64,000 bases of DNA from Pontibacter harenae (GCF_020907245.1 NZ_JAJJWH010000001.1:1-64000); one strand, 5' to 3'; shown: positions 51,130-60,484, counted from the stretch's first letter. Numbers and translations are program-made. The notes: generated from the letters alone by a model not told the origin.

Positions 51130-51232
51130 CTTTCTGTGGTTTGGTTATGCGAAGTAGCTAATTTAGCGATTTTAATTTTTTGTATATTGCGGACTACGTT
51201 ACAAAAACGAAAAAGTATACAGGATTTACTAT

Positions 51233-52216
51233 ATGAGCGAAATTTTGTTTGATGAAGTGCCTTCTCTAGATCTAGCTGATTTTACGTCGGGAGATGCTGA
51301 AAAGAGAGCACAATTTGTAAAGAAATTAGGTGATGCCTACCAGAACATCGGTTTTATAGCTTTGCGCAACCACGGCCTAAGCGATGACCTGACCGAAAGA
51401 CTATATGCTGCTACAAAAAAGTTTTTTGCCTTGCCAGACGAGGTAAAGCAGAAGTACGAAGTGCCTGAACTGGCAGGCCAGCGCGGCTATGTTGGCAAAG
51501 GAAGAGAAAAAGCAAAAGGCTTTAACACAGGCGACTTAAAAGAGTTTTACCATGTGGGCCAGGAACTGAGCGACATACCAGACTCAGATCCGATTAAAGC
51601 AGAATACCCAGCCAACATTTGGCCAGCAGAAGCACCAGAGCTGGAAGAGGTTACGCTGGAAGCTTACCGTAAACTAGAGGCAGCAGGCAAGCAGGTATTA
51701 AAAGCCATTGCCATACACCTGGAGTTGCCTGAGGACTATTTCGACGAGAAAGTAAAATATGGCAACAGCATTCTGCGCCCTATCCACTACTTCCCGATCG
51801 AGGATCCGGATAGCGTGCCTGCCGATGCTGTACGTGCCGCAGAGCATGGCGACATTAACCTGATTACGCTACTCATGGGAGCCAGTGCCGACGGCCTGCA
51901 AGTGCTTCGCCGCGATGGCAAATGGATTCCGATTACAGCCTTGCCAGAGCAAGTGATAGTAAACGTAGGCGATATGCTGGCGCGTTTAACAAACAACAAG
52001 CTGAAGTCTACGATTCACCGTGTGGTGAACCCACCGCGTGAGCTGATGCACACTTCGCGTTACTCTATTCCGTTCTTTATGCACCCACGCTCCGAAATGG
52101 ACCTGACTTGCCTGGAGAGCTGCATAAGCGAGCAGGACCCGAAGGCTTACCCAAATGCTACTGCTGGGGAGTATCTGAATGAACGACTAATCGAATTAGG
52201 CTTGAAAAAGGCTTAA
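51233..52216 (+). CDS. isopenicillin-N-synthase-like 2OG-Fe(II) oxygenase
   Basis: A 327-residue non-haem iron oxygenase: DIOX_N domain (about 8-115, GFIALRNHGLSDDLTERLY) and the 2OG-FeII domain with ligands His205, Asp207 (AAEHGDINLITLLMG) and His262 (STIHRVVNP); Arg276-x-Ser278 (SRYSIPFF) binds 2-oxoglutarate. Length and layout match bacterial IPNS-family enzymes that act on amino acids, small peptides or plant-type metabolites. No biosynthetic cluster surrounds it, so the substrate is unknown. The next gene, chrA, follows after a terminator, so it is monocistronic. Confidence 0.92.
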   Translation: MSEILFDEVPSLDLADFTSGDAEKRAQFVKKLGDAYQNIGFIALRNHGLSDDLTERLYAATKKFFALPDEVKQKYEVPELAGQRGYVGKGREKAKGFNTGDLKEFYHVGQELSDIPDSDPIKAEYPANIWPAEAPELEEVTLEAYRKLEAAGKQVLKAIAIHLELPEDYFDEKVKYGNSILRPIHYFPIEDPDSVPADAVRAAEHGDINLITLLMGASADGLQVLRRDGKWIPITALPEQVIVNVGDMLARLTNNKLKSTIHRVVNPPRELMHTSRYSIPFFMHPRSEMDLTCLESCISEQDPKAYPNATAGEYLNERLIELGLKKA

Positions 52217-52240
52217 TTATCAACAGTATAAGCGAATAAA

Positions 52241-52271
52241 AAAGAGAGATAGCAAAAAGCTGTCTCTCTTT
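52241..52271 (+). terminator. terminator of the 2OG oxygenase gene
   Basis: AAAGAGAGATAGC (52241-52253) pairs with GCTGTCTCTCTTT (52259-52271), A5 loop, one G-T pair, followed by a T-run. Confidence 0.88.
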
Positions 52272-52289
52272 TTTTATTTTTATGCCATC

Positions 52290-53462
52290 ATGAAGGCGTT
52301 GCGCTACTATATCTTTCTGAAAGACGTGCTGCTATTAGCTCTTACTGCTTTTGGTGGCCCGCAGGCGCACATTGCCATGATGTTTAAGCTACTGGTGCAA
52401 AAGCGACGCTATGTAACCGAACAGGAGCTAATTGAGCTGAATGCGCTTTGCCAGATTCTGCCAGGCCCCACTTCTACCCAAACTATTACTGCCATTGGCT
52501 TCAAGATTGGAGGCCCTAATCTGGCTTACCTCACGCTAATCGTGTGGCTTTTACCTGCTGCTATTATTATGACGACGGCAGCATTGCTTATCTCTTACCT
52601 GCAGGACCAGAACATCTCACTCGATTTTCTGAAGTTTTTACAACCTATAGCCGTTGGTTTTGTCGCCTTTGCAGCTTACATGATCGGCCTAAAAGTAATC
52701 TATACCAAAACGGCCACCTTTCTGATGGTGGTATCGGCAATAGTTTCTTACTTCTTTAATTCGCCGTGGGTATTTCCTGGTCTCTTGCTAGCGGGAGGCG
52801 CTGTTACGGCACTTCGGTTTAAGCAGCACCCACTTTATGAAAACAAGAAGTTAACGATTGAGTGGGCGAACTTTCTGCTCTTTGTTGGGGTGCTTCTGAC
52901 GGCTGCCGTTATAGGTAGGGCTACCCATAGCTTACCCGTCAGGCTTTTCGAGAACTTTTACCGCAACGGCAGCTTGGTGTTTGGCGGAGGGCAGGTGCTT
53001 ATCCCGCTCATGTATACCGAGTTCGTCGATTTTAAAGGATATTTATCAGGAGAAGAGTTTCTCTCAGGTTACGCTGTCGTGCAGGCACTGCCTGGTCCCG
53101 TATTCTCCTTTTGCTCCTACATCGGCACGCTTTCTATGCGCAACTACGGCATAGGTGGTCAGCTGATAGGTTCTTTGGTGGCTACGGTAGGTATATTTTT
53201 GCCAGGCACCTTCCTCATCTTCTTCGTGATCAGGTTTTGGGATGAACTGAAAAAGTATAGAGTAGTGCGTGCCTCTTTGGAAGGTATAAGCGCTGTAAGT
53301 GCAGGCATGGTGGCAGCAGCAGCCATCTTGCTTTACCGCCCCATCGAAAACACACCCTTAAACTTCGGCATCATCGTAGCCACTATTTGCCTGCTCCTGT
53401 TCACCCGCATTCCTGCACCTGTTATTATACTTACGGGTTTGATGTTGGGGTTTGTGTTATAA
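52290..53462 (+). CDS. chrA: chromate transporter ChrA (two-domain CHR family)
   Basis: A 390-residue inner-membrane transporter made of two homologous CHR halves. The first half carries ALTAFGGPQAHIAMM (about 17-31) and LCQILPGPTSTQTITAIGFKIGG; the second carries NGSLVFGGGQVLIPLMYTEFV and GYAVVQALPGPVFSFCSYIG. CHR proteins export chromate, probably by exchange or proton coupling; some members carry other anions. About ten membrane helices. It starts only 19 bases after the preceding terminator stem, so its promoter may overlap that terminator. Chromate as substrate is family-based inference. Confidence 0.92.
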   Translation: MKALRYYIFLKDVLLLALTAFGGPQAHIAMMFKLLVQKRRYVTEQELIELNALCQILPGPTSTQTITAIGFKIGGPNLAYLTLIVWLLPAAIIMTTAALLISYLQDQNISLDFLKFLQPIAVGFVAFAAYMIGLKVIYTKTATFLMVVSAIVSYFFNSPWVFPGLLLAGGAVTALRFKQHPLYENKKLTIEWANFLLFVGVLLTAAVIGRATHSLPVRLFENFYRNGSLVFGGGQVLIPLMYTEFVDFKGYLSGEEFLSGYAVVQALPGPVFSFCSYIGTLSMRNYGIGGQLIGSLVATVGIFLPGTFLIFFVIRFWDELKKYRVVRASLEGISAVSAGMVAAAAILLYRPIENTPLNFGIIVATICLLLFTRIPAPVIILTGLMLGFVL

Positions 53463-53537
53463 GGAAAGTCAAATTTCTTTTGAGTTGTGTCGCGCAGCCG
53501 AGGTCTGGTGCGTAGCGGTTGCACTGGGTTAAGAGGC

Positions 53538-54359
53538 TTAATTTTTATATTCTTTGGTGTGAACTACTTGTACTACAGCTTTCCCATTATGATACAATAT
53601 CTCCTTGGTTTGAAAGCCAGCAGAGTCATAGGTAGAGGTAGTTCTTGAATTTGGCGCTTTGGCTACACCTAAGGGAGTGGCAATTTTGTAATTAGTTTTC
53701 GTTTGTTTTTCAACCAGTTTGCCGAAGTCATCATAGAGGAAATACTCGTTCTCATAAGTATCCCTGCGGGTCTTTCTAAGTTCTAATAATCTACCTGTCG
53801 TGTCGTAGTTATAAACTCCTTTCCAGAGTAAGCCATTGTTCTCTTTTACAAGCAGAGAGTCCTTTTTATTCCCGACATAGGTATAGTAGTTCCACGTCTT
53901 AATAGTGTCGCCTTGGGGTTCAATCCTTTCAGCTATTTTCTCCTTTACCAGCCTGTTCTCACTGTCGTAAAAGTAAATCTGCTCAAAGCTAACTGTATCT
54001 ATGTTAACCAGAGTGTCACTTGTTGTATAAGCGCCTACATGGTTACCTAAATAGTCGTAGATAAGAATGTTCCTTACCCCCATGACTTGCTGGCAACCTC
54101 TTCCCCAAACCTTCTCTAGCAGCTTACCCCTCTCATCATAGATGTACCTGATGCAATCGCCCTCCCTACCAATCTCACGAAGGAGTCTGTCGGATGAGTC
54201 ATAGTATTTTACTGATTTTAAGTTTTCAGGATTATCGGAATTGCTGTGATAGCTTCTCACTACAAATTTAGAGTCAAAGCTTTCCTCTTGCTTTCTCTCC
54301 CGACCTTGGCAAGCAACTAATAAGAGTAGTAGCGTTAATATGTAGATTGGTTTCGTCAT
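53538..54359 (-). CDS. lipoprotein with YD/RHS-like repeats
   Basis: A 273-residue lipoprotein (signal MTKPIYILTLLLLLVAC, Cys17). The mature part is built from repeats of about 25-45 residues of the form YxYDxxGxLxExxx: IYDERGKLLEKVW, YFYDSENRLVKEKI, YNYDTTGRLLELRK, FLYDDFGKLVEKQT and TYDSAGFQTKEI. These resemble YD (RHS) beta-hairpin repeats, but the protein is far too short to form an RHS toxin shell and has no toxin domain. It is common in Bacteroidota as small cell-surface proteins. An in-frame ATG at 54377 is less likely. Same strand as the CPBP protease gene. Confidence 0.75.
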   Translation of the reverse strand: MTKPIYILTLLLLLVACQGRERKQEESFDSKFVVRSYHSNSDNPENLKSVKYYDSSDRLLREIGREGDCIRYIYDERGKLLEKVWGRGCQQVMGVRNILIYDYLGNHVGAYTTSDTLVNIDTVSFEQIYFYDSENRLVKEKIAERIEPQGDTIKTWNYYTYVGNKKDSLLVKENNGLLWKGVYNYDTTGRLLELRKTRRDTYENEYFLYDDFGKLVEKQTKTNYKIATPLGVAKAPNSRTTSTYDSAGFQTKEILYHNGKAVVQVVHTKEYKN

Positions 54360-54422
54360 TGTTATAACCTCCCCCAATAGCTGATCGAAGAAGCTTTTTA
54401 ATATTTTTTGGGTGTAGATTTT

Positions 54423-55106
54423 TTATTTCACAAGTATGTAGTAGATAAAACTGCCAAAAGCATTAACAATATTATGAGCAATAATACAAGGAACTATAGA
54501 GCCTGCTTTTGCCCTTAACCATGCCAAGGCTATTGCTGCAATTGAGGTAGATGCGAAGATTAAAACTGCCTCTATTCCAGATGCTTGAAGAATATGCAGA
54601 ATGCCAAAAGGCAAGGCTTGTAAAAATATTAATACCCAAATCCTTTTGCTTGATAGTTTATGCTGTTTTGCATAATATAACATAAACCCGAAGACCAATC
54701 CTCTTAACCCTATTTCTTCACCTAATCCAGGCATGGTCGCTTCATACACATAATATTCCAAGCTTCCCAGTTCGGCAGGTGCATTTCCAATCATTCTCGC
54801 AATAACAGAAACAGTTATGACGAATAATGCTGTGAGCATAGACATCATGAGCCATTTACCTTTTTTTGGAATTGACAATCCTATTAGCTCTTTAGGCTTT
54901 TTGAAAAAGCTTGCAAAAATTAAGGCAACTATAATACTTGTTATCTGTTGTCCCCATCCCATTTCAAGCTCTAGTCCTAATGCTTTCTGAATGACTGAAC
55001 CTGCTACAATTGAAGCAAAATAGACTACAAATGAGATGATTGCCCAAAGAATTGGTTTTCTTCTTAATGTGGTTAATGATCTTACACCTTGCCAACTTGT
55101 ATTCAT
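54423..55106 (-). CDS. CPBP-family intramembrane metalloprotease (CAAX/ABI type)
   Basis: 227 residues with about seven helices. Catalytic motifs: Glu130-Glu131-x3-Arg135 (GEEIGLRG), His171 (FGILHILQ) and His211-x3-Asn215 (IIAHNIVNAFG). CPBP members process prenylated proteins in eukaryotes; in bacteria they serve as bacteriocin-immunity proteins or in membrane-protein processing. No bacteriocin-like gene is adjacent. The gene is AT-richer than the flanking transporter and sugar genes, as is its hydrolase neighbour, suggesting later acquisition. Confidence 0.9.
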   Translation of the reverse strand: MNTSWQGVRSLTTLRRKPILWAIISFVVYFASIVAGSVIQKALGLELEMGWGQQITSIIVALIFASFFKKPKELIGLSIPKKGKWLMMSMLTALFVITVSVIARMIGNAPAELGSLEYYVYEATMPGLGEEIGLRGLVFGFMLYYAKQHKLSSKRIWVLIFLQALPFGILHILQASGIEAVLIFASTSIAAIALAWLRAKAGSIVPCIIAHNIVNAFGSFIYYILVK

Positions 55107-55180
55107 TTTACCATTCTATATTTTCAATATCACCGCACCAAACGGTTTTGCTATGGTGCGTTTATGCACTATAGCTTTGG

Positions 55181-56161
55181 TTAGCGGTTGTTATTTTTGA
55201 TAAATTCTGCGAAGTCATCGAATAATTCCGACCAATGGTCTTTTGATTCTCCATTAGGCAAGGTTTCGACATAGCTATGGTTGCTATTAGGATATACCTT
55301 GTAAGTGAGGTTGTTCTTTTGTAGTCGAACAAACTCAGATTTGATATAATCAGAGGCTTCGATAGGTACGGCTTCATCATCACTCCCTATTGTTAGGAAT
55401 ATCGGAATCTTTAATTTTAAAAGATTTTCTATTGGTGGTTTATTGATTGCATAGTGCCATTGGTAGGTATTTCCACGAAAAATATCGGTAACTGAATTAG
55501 GCTTTTTAAAAACGCGATCCATTCCTGTAAAGTAACTGTCAATTTGGGCTTGCGCCTCTGCAGCGCTTATTTCCCCTTTATGCATTTTCCGCCTTATGAA
55601 TAAAACATCGTTGAACATTTGTGGAGCTCCGTTTCCTGATGCAAAGCACAGATGGGTTACTTTTTTATTTATGAATGCCAGTCGTGCAGCCACATCGCTA
55701 CCTTCCGAATGTCCCATCACAGCAACGACTGTAGCTTTTGGATAAATTTTGTTCGTGACATAGTTCAATACTTTGTTAGCTACATCAGCCCTGTCAAGCA
55801 CATTGTTTCTTTCTATGAATTTAGCACTGGTCGTAAAATGGTCTGTGTTTGCATAATAAGGAACCCCTACTTTCTGGATATAGACAAAAGCATACTCCTT
55901 TGGCATACGTTTCATTTCTGACTTAGGGAAATTATTAAAACAGCATTCCACATTGTCTGTACTGCTAATCATGGGGGCTGGCTTAGAACCTTGAAGAAAC
56001 AGGAATACCTTTGTTTTTTCTATGTTCTCTGGATTATAAATATAAAAGTTGGCAGTATCCCCTTTGTCAATAATGAAATATTCTTTAAGCCCTTGTTGAT
56101 TAAGTTTCTGCCCATGCAATAGATATGGAAGGAGTAACAAAAACAGTAATACTTTTTTCAT
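55181..56161 (-). CDS. secreted alpha/beta hydrolase
   Basis: A 326-residue exported protein: signal peptide (KVLLFLLLLPYLLHG-Q) and an alpha/beta-hydrolase core. Nucleophile Ser152 is in VMGHSEGSDVA, the acid is in TIGSDDEAVPIEA (about 270) and the His in YPNSNHSYVE (about 303). Between them a helical cap (KKPNSVTDIFRGNTYQWHYA) may shape the substrate pocket. Cys73-Cys74 are adjacent. The dienelactone-hydrolase-like layout suggests an esterase or peptidase. Substrate unknown. It is AT-rich, with the CPBP gene 74 bases downstream on the same strand. Confidence 0.82.
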   Translation of the reverse strand: MKKVLLFLLLLPYLLHGQKLNQQGLKEYFIIDKGDTANFYIYNPENIEKTKVFLFLQGSKPAPMISSTDNVECCFNNFPKSEMKRMPKEYAFVYIQKVGVPYYANTDHFTTSAKFIERNNVLDRADVANKVLNYVTNKIYPKATVVAVMGHSEGSDVAARLAFINKKVTHLCFASGNGAPQMFNDVLFIRRKMHKGEISAAEAQAQIDSYFTGMDRVFKKPNSVTDIFRGNTYQWHYAINKPPIENLLKLKIPIFLTIGSDDEAVPIEASDYIKSEFVRLQKNNLTYKVYPNSNHSYVETLPNGESKDHWSELFDDFAEFIKNNNR

Positions 56162-56240
56162 TTTTTATCTGTATTAATAACCGCTAACTTCCAGCTAAAC
56201 GTCACTATCACGTATAGCATACCAAATATAGCAACAAAAA

Positions 56241-56263
56241 AGGCCACTCAAATTGAGCAGCCT
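56241..56263 (-). terminator. terminator of the rfbA gene
   Basis: On the minus strand, AGGCTGCTCA pairs with TGAGTGGCCT (two G-T pairs, 3-base loop), followed by a T-run (A-run at 56235-56240 on the plus strand). Confidence 0.8.
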
Positions 56264-56285
56264 CTTCATTATAATTTCGAAATTC

Positions 56286-57146
56286 TTACTTCAACACACT
56301 TAGCAGATAATCGCCGTAGCCGCTTTTGCGCAGGGGCTCTGCTATGCGTTGCAGTTGCTCTGCGTTGATAAAGCCCATGCGGTAGGCTACTTCCTCTATG
56401 GCACCTATCTTTAGCCCCTGGCGCTCTTCTACTACCTGCACAAAGGTGGCAGCCTGCATCAGCGACTGTATCGTGCCCGTGTCGAGCCAGGCGGTGCCGC
56501 GGTCTAGTATACCCACCTTCAGCTTGCCCTGGCGTAGGTACTCCTTATTTACATCCGTGATCTCGTACTCGCCCCTGGCGCTTGGCTCCAGGTTCTTGGC
56601 TATCTCCACCACGTCATTGTCGTAGAAGTACAGGCCTGGCACAGCAAAGTTAGATTTCGGCTGCTTCGGCTTCTCTTCTATTGATATGGCCACGTTGTTC
56701 TCATCGAACTCCACCACGCCGTAGCGCTCTGGGTCGTGCACATGGTAGGCGTACACCACGCCGCCGTCAGGGTCGTTGTTGGCCTGCAGCAGCTTGCTCA
56801 TACCTGAGCCATAAAAGATGTTGTCGCCCAGCACGAGTGCTACTTTATCATCGCCTATAAAGTCTGCCCCTAGCACAAAAGCCTGCGCCAAACCATTTGG
56901 CTCCTCCTGCACTACATAGCTGAAGTTGCAACCGATGCGGCTGCCGTCGCCCAGCAGGCGCTCAAACATGGGCAAATCGTGCGGCGTGGAGATGATCAGG
57001 ATGTCGCGGATACCTGCCAGCATAAGTGTGGACAGCGGGTAGTAAATCATCGGCTTATCGTACACGGGCATTAGCTGCTTACTTACAGCCAATGTGAGTG
57101 GGTGAAGCCTTGTGCCAGATCCTCCAGCTAGTATTATTCCTTTCAT
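56286..57146 (-). CDS. rfbA: RfbA, glucose-1-phosphate thymidylyltransferase
   Basis: It transfers dTMP from dTTP to glucose-1-phosphate, giving dTDP-glucose, the first step to dTDP-L-rhamnose and other dTDP-sugars for surface polysaccharides. The 286-residue length is standard. Signature [11 protein letters not shown] (8-18), [25 protein letters not shown] with the metal-binding Asp, and [16 protein letters not shown]. It is the last gene of an rfbB-rfbA arrangement on the minus strand (103 bases apart) with a terminator after it. rfbC and rfbD are not in the window, so rhamnose as end product is unproven. Confidence 0.96.
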   Translation of the reverse strand: MKGIILAGGSGTRLHPLTLAVSKQLMPVYDKPMIYYPLSTLMLAGIRDILIISTPHDLPMFERLLGDGSRIGCNFSYVVQEEPNGLAQAFVLGADFIGDDKVALVLGDNIFYGSGMSKLLQANNDPDGGVVYAYHVHDPERYGVVEFDENNVAISIEEKPKQPKSNFAVPGLYFYDNDVVEIAKNLEPSARGEYEITDVNKEYLRQGKLKVGILDRGTAWLDTGTIQSLMQAATFVQVVEERQGLKIGAIEEVAYRMGFINAEQLQRIAEPLRKSGYGDYLLSVLK

Positions 57147-57249
57147 CTATTCGTTGTTCGTTACCTGTTGCTCGTTTCCGCCCCTGCTACCTTCCCTGCA
57201 CAACAATTCCTAATTTTGATTTCTAATTCTTAACTGCCGCTTTTGCGGC

Positions 57250-58299
57250 CTAGCGGTTCTCGTACTGCTGCTCGTAGTAGGATTTATAGTTGCCAGAGGT
57301 TACGTTCTCCAACCACTCCTCATTCTCGAGGTACCAATCTACGGTTTTGCTCAGGCCTTGCTCAAAGGTTACCGACGGCTTCCAGCCCAGCTCCTCCATC
57401 AGTTTAGATGAGTCGATGGCGTAGCGCATGTCGTGGCCAGCGCGGTCTTTGACAAACGTGATAAGCTTGCGCGATTGCCCAGCGGGACGACCAAGCTTTT
57501 CGTCCATCACATCGCAAAGCAACTCGATCAGGTCAATATTCTTCCACTCGTTAATGCCCCCGATGTTGTAGGTTTCACCAACTTGTCCCCGATGGAAGAT
57601 ATCATCAATGGCACGGGCGTGATCTAGCACGTATAGCCAGTCGCGGATGTTCTCGCCTTTGCCATAAACTGGCACAGAGCGCTCGTTTTTGATGTTATAA
57701 ATAGCCAGCGGAATCAGCTTCTCAGGGAAATGGTTCGGGCCATAGTTGTTCGAGCAATTCGACACTTTTACAGGCAAGCCATACGTGTGGTAGTAGGCAC
57801 GCACAAAATGATCTGAGCTTGCTTTGGAGGCAGAGTACGGCGAACGCGGATCGTAGGCAGTCTCTTCTGTAAAGAAACCTTCCGCACCCAGCGAACCATA
57901 TACTTCATCGGTAGAGATATGGTAGAATACGTGGTTCTGCATATCGTCCTTCCAAAGCTTACGTGCCGCATTCAGCAGGTTTACTGTACCAATTACGTTG
58001 GTGTTTACAAAAGAAAGCGGATCTGTGATAGAGCGGTCCACATGCGACTCAGCAGCCAGGTGTATAACCGAATCAAACTGGTAATTCGTGAAAATATCCT
58101 CCAGATATGCCGCATCCACTATGTCACCTTTCAGGAAAGTATAGTTTTCCTTGTTCTCTATATCAGAAAGGTTAGCCAAGTTGCCTGCGTAGGTAAGTTT
58201 ATCAAGGTTGAAGATCTGGTAAGATGGGTATTTGTTTACAAATAGCCTTACCACGTGGGAACCGATAAAGCCAGCCCCGCCTGTAATCAGAATTTTCAT
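57250..58299 (-). CDS. rfbB: RfbB, dTDP-glucose 4,6-dehydratase
   Basis: An extended SDR that converts dTDP-glucose to dTDP-4-keto-6-deoxyglucose. 349 residues: NAD motif GGAGFIGSHVV (7-17), DKLTYAGNLANL, HISTDEVYGSLG with catalytic Asp/Glu (DE), and the YSASKASSDHFV Tyr-x-x-x-Lys. RDWLYVLDHARAID marks RfbB-type enzymes. It starts 3 bases after the galE stop, so galE-rfbB are tightly coupled, with rfbA further downstream, giving a nucleotide-sugar operon. Confidence 0.96.
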   Translation of the reverse strand: MKILITGGAGFIGSHVVRLFVNKYPSYQIFNLDKLTYAGNLANLSDIENKENYTFLKGDIVDAAYLEDIFTNYQFDSVIHLAAESHVDRSITDPLSFVNTNVIGTVNLLNAARKLWKDDMQNHVFYHISTDEVYGSLGAEGFFTEETAYDPRSPYSASKASSDHFVRAYYHTYGLPVKVSNCSNNYGPNHFPEKLIPLAIYNIKNERSVPVYGKGENIRDWLYVLDHARAIDDIFHRGQVGETYNIGGINEWKNIDLIELLCDVMDEKLGRPAGQSRKLITFVKDRAGHDMRYAIDSSKLMEELGWKPSVTFEQGLSKTVDWYLENEEWLENVTSGNYKSYYEQQYENR

Positions 58300-58302
58300 G
58301 TA

Positions 58303-59334
58303 TTATACTTTAGCAGTTGATTCTTTCAAAGATACTTGCCAGTCCCAAGCGCTCTTCATAGCTTCTTCCAGGGTGCTGGTTGTTTTAAAACCGAGAGCCT
58401 CCGTAGCCTTGGCCACATCAGCATAAATTTTAGGCACATCGCCCGCACGACGCGGTCCGATTTTATAATTAAGCTTAACGCCCGTAGCGCTTTCAAAAGC
58501 CTTTACAGCCTCTAGTACAGTAGTTCCGTTGCCAGTGCCAATATTAAAGAACTCCAGGCTCTCTCCTTTTTCTTCCAGCAGCCTTTCAACAGCTACCACG
58601 TGCGCCTTCGCCAGGTCTACTACATGCACATAATCACGAATGTTGGTGCCGTCTGGCGTATCGTAATCGTTTCCGAATATTGTTAACTGCTCACGCATGC
58701 CAATGGCCGTCTGGGTAATAAAAGGCACCAGGTTGCTTGGCACGCCTAGCGGCAACTCTCCTATTTTAGCAGAAGGATGTGCTCCAATCGGGTTAAAGTA
58801 ACGCAGCGCGATACTCTTTAGGGTGCTACCGCTGGCAGCTACATCTGTCAGAATTTCCTCGCATATCTTTTTGGTGTTACCGTAAGGAGAATTTGCTTTC
58901 TGCACAGGCGTTTCCTCTGTTACAGGCAGCGATTCTGGCACGCCATAAACTGTACAGGACGAAGAGAACACAAGCTTATTAACCTTAAACTCTTCCATTA
59001 CCTGCAGCAGCGCCACTAAAGAACCAACGTTGTTGTGGTAGTACTTCAGCGGGTTCTCTACAGATTCTCCAACTGCTTTGTTTGCTGCAAAATGTATAAC
59101 ACCAACAATGTCTTGCTCCTTTTCGAATACTTCGCGCAATGCTTTGCTGTCGGTACAATCTACGCGATGGCAGGTAACGTTACGGCCAACTATAGCTGCA
59201 ATACCCTCCAGGGCACTCTCTTCTGAGTTAGAAAAATTATCTACGATGATAGGCTCATAGCCTGCCTCTACTAGTTCTACTACTGTATGAGAGCCTATGT
59301 AGCCCGCACCTCCTGTTACTAAAATTTTCTTCAT
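58303..59334 (-). CDS. galE: GalE, UDP-glucose 4-epimerase
   Basis: Interconverts UDP-glucose and UDP-galactose with tightly bound NAD+. 343 residues: GGAGYIGSHTVVELVEAGY (8-26), SSSCTVYG, SPYGNTKKICEEIL with the catalytic Tyr-x-x-x-Lys, RYFNPIGAHPSAKIGE and DGTNIRDYVHVVDLA. These are characteristic of bacterial GalE. First gene of the minus-strand galE-rfbB-rfbA unit, supplying sugars for LPS or capsule. The 136-base upstream region between prmC and galE is AT-rich and probably holds its promoter. Confidence 0.96.
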   Translation of the reverse strand: MKKILVTGGAGYIGSHTVVELVEAGYEPIIVDNFSNSEESALEGIAAIVGRNVTCHRVDCTDSKALREVFEKEQDIVGVIHFAANKAVGESVENPLKYYHNNVGSLVALLQVMEEFKVNKLVFSSSCTVYGVPESLPVTEETPVQKANSPYGNTKKICEEILTDVAASGSTLKSIALRYFNPIGAHPSAKIGELPLGVPSNLVPFITQTAIGMREQLTIFGNDYDTPDGTNIRDYVHVVDLAKAHVVAVERLLEEKGESLEFFNIGTGNGTTVLEAVKAFESATGVKLNYKIGPRRAGDVPKIYADVAKATEALGFKTTSTLEEAMKSAWDWQVSLKESTAKV

Positions 59335-59470
59335 TATAGTTTTACCTTATTACTTTACTGCCCCAGCTATCTACTAAAATAACTATATTTTGTTGCACTA
59401 ATATTAAAAAAAGAGTAGATATTCAATATTATTTTTATGTTAGCAACATAACTAAAATTCTGCAGCCATG

Positions 59471-60325
59471 CTACAAAACTGCTCTTACAATCCGATCCTT
59501 GCCGAACAGGTCTTTTACCACTTCGGCCTGCGCAAATCCTTTTTCCAGGAGTAAATCTTTTGTTTCTGTACCATAGCGTTCGTTTATCTCAAAGTATAAT
59601 TTACCGCCTTTCCGCAGAAGCCCTGTGCCCAAATCAGCTATTCTTATATAATATTTTAGTGGGTCTATATCTGGAACAAATAAAGCCAGGTGAGGCTCGT
59701 ATTCCAGTACGTTCGGTCGCATCTGCTGCTTTTCCTCCTCCAGCACATAAGGCGGATTACTGGTGATCACATCCAGGGAATTTGACTCTATTCTTTGCAC
59801 AGGTGCAAACACATCCTGCTGCAGCCACTCCACAGGCAAATTATACTTAGCGGCATTGGCCTTTGCTATTTCTATTGCTCCTTCAGATATTTCAAGACCA
59901 TAAACTTTACTGGCAGGCAAGTTAGCAGCCAACGCCAACGGTATACAGCCGCTGCCCGCACAGATGTCTAGTATCCGCAGGTGCTGCTGCCCTTTATGCT
60001 CTTTCAAAATCAGGTCCACCAGTTCTTCGGTTTCTGGCCTCGGAATCAGCACACGTTCATCTACCTGCAACTCCAGCCCATAAAAGTGCGCCACGCCCAA
60101 CACATACTGCACAGGCTCCTGTTTCTGCAACCTATGCACAGCCGCAGCAATTTTTGCTTCCTGGTCCGTGCTTACCGCCTCCTGCTTTCCCAAACTCAAC
60201 TGCAGCCGCGATTTTTGCAGCACATGCTCCAGCACCAGCTGTGCCACCGCACCAGCCTCTGGCTCAGGGTAAACACCTGCTATGCTTTGCCTTATCTGCT
60301 CTTGTACCTCCTGAACTGTAGCCAC
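59471..60325 (-). CDS. prmC: PrmC (HemK), release-factor glutamine methyltransferase
   Basis: An S-adenosylmethionine-dependent enzyme that methylates the GGQ glutamine of peptide-release factors RF1/RF2. 284 residues: helical N-terminal domain (about 1-90), SAM motif ILDICAGSGCIPLALA, LEISEGAIEIAKAN and the catalytic NPPY in SNPPYVLEEE (about 190). PYVLGVAHFYG and VLIPRPETEEL are PrmC hallmarks. Divergent from ribD across a 157-base region that contains an inverted repeat. No neighbouring prfA gene, unlike some bacteria. Confidence 0.95.
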   Translation of the reverse strand: MATVQEVQEQIRQSIAGVYPEPEAGAVAQLVLEHVLQKSRLQLSLGKQEAVSTDQEAKIAAAVHRLQKQEPVQYVLGVAHFYGLELQVDERVLIPRPETEELVDLILKEHKGQQHLRILDICAGSGCIPLALAANLPASKVYGLEISEGAIEIAKANAAKYNLPVEWLQQDVFAPVQRIESNSLDVITSNPPYVLEEEKQQMRPNVLEYEPHLALFVPDIDPLKYYIRIADLGTGLLRKGGKLYFEINERYGTETKDLLLEKGFAQAEVVKDLFGKDRIVRAVL

Positions 60326-60349
60326 AACTATACTTTGTTTTGTTTTAGG

Positions 60350-60357
60350 TATCTTTG
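60350..60357 (+). promoter_or_regulatory. -7 box possibly serving ribD
   Basis: TATCTTTG fits TAnnTTTG. It lies 126-144 bases before ribD, so the transcript would carry the inverted-repeat hairpin at 60371-60484 in its leader. Confidence 0.4.
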
Positions 60358-60370
60358 CAAAAGTAACTCA

Positions 60371-60484
60371 TTTTGAGTTCTGAGTCACGAATTACGAGTT
60401 CTGAGTTAAGTATAGTTTTATCTTAACCATACAGGCGCGCTCAAATTAACTCGGAACTCGAAACTCATAATTCGGAACTGAATT
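60371..60484. repeat. long imperfect inverted repeat in the ribD leader
   Basis: Arms of about 39 bases (60371-60409 and 60446-60484), roughly 70% complementary by eye, each made of GAACTCxxAATTC-like pieces, separated by about 36 bases. The right arm runs into the possible TTG start of ribD. Confidence 0.6.

Noticed and set aside
53538-54359. RHS/YD-type toxin
   Set aside because: Only about six YD-like repeats, a lipoprotein anchor and no toxin or immunity domain or gene.
60326-60482. FMN riboswitch upstream of ribD
   Set aside because: The conserved RFN-element helices and junction sequences were not seen; the structure there is an imperfect inverted repeat.
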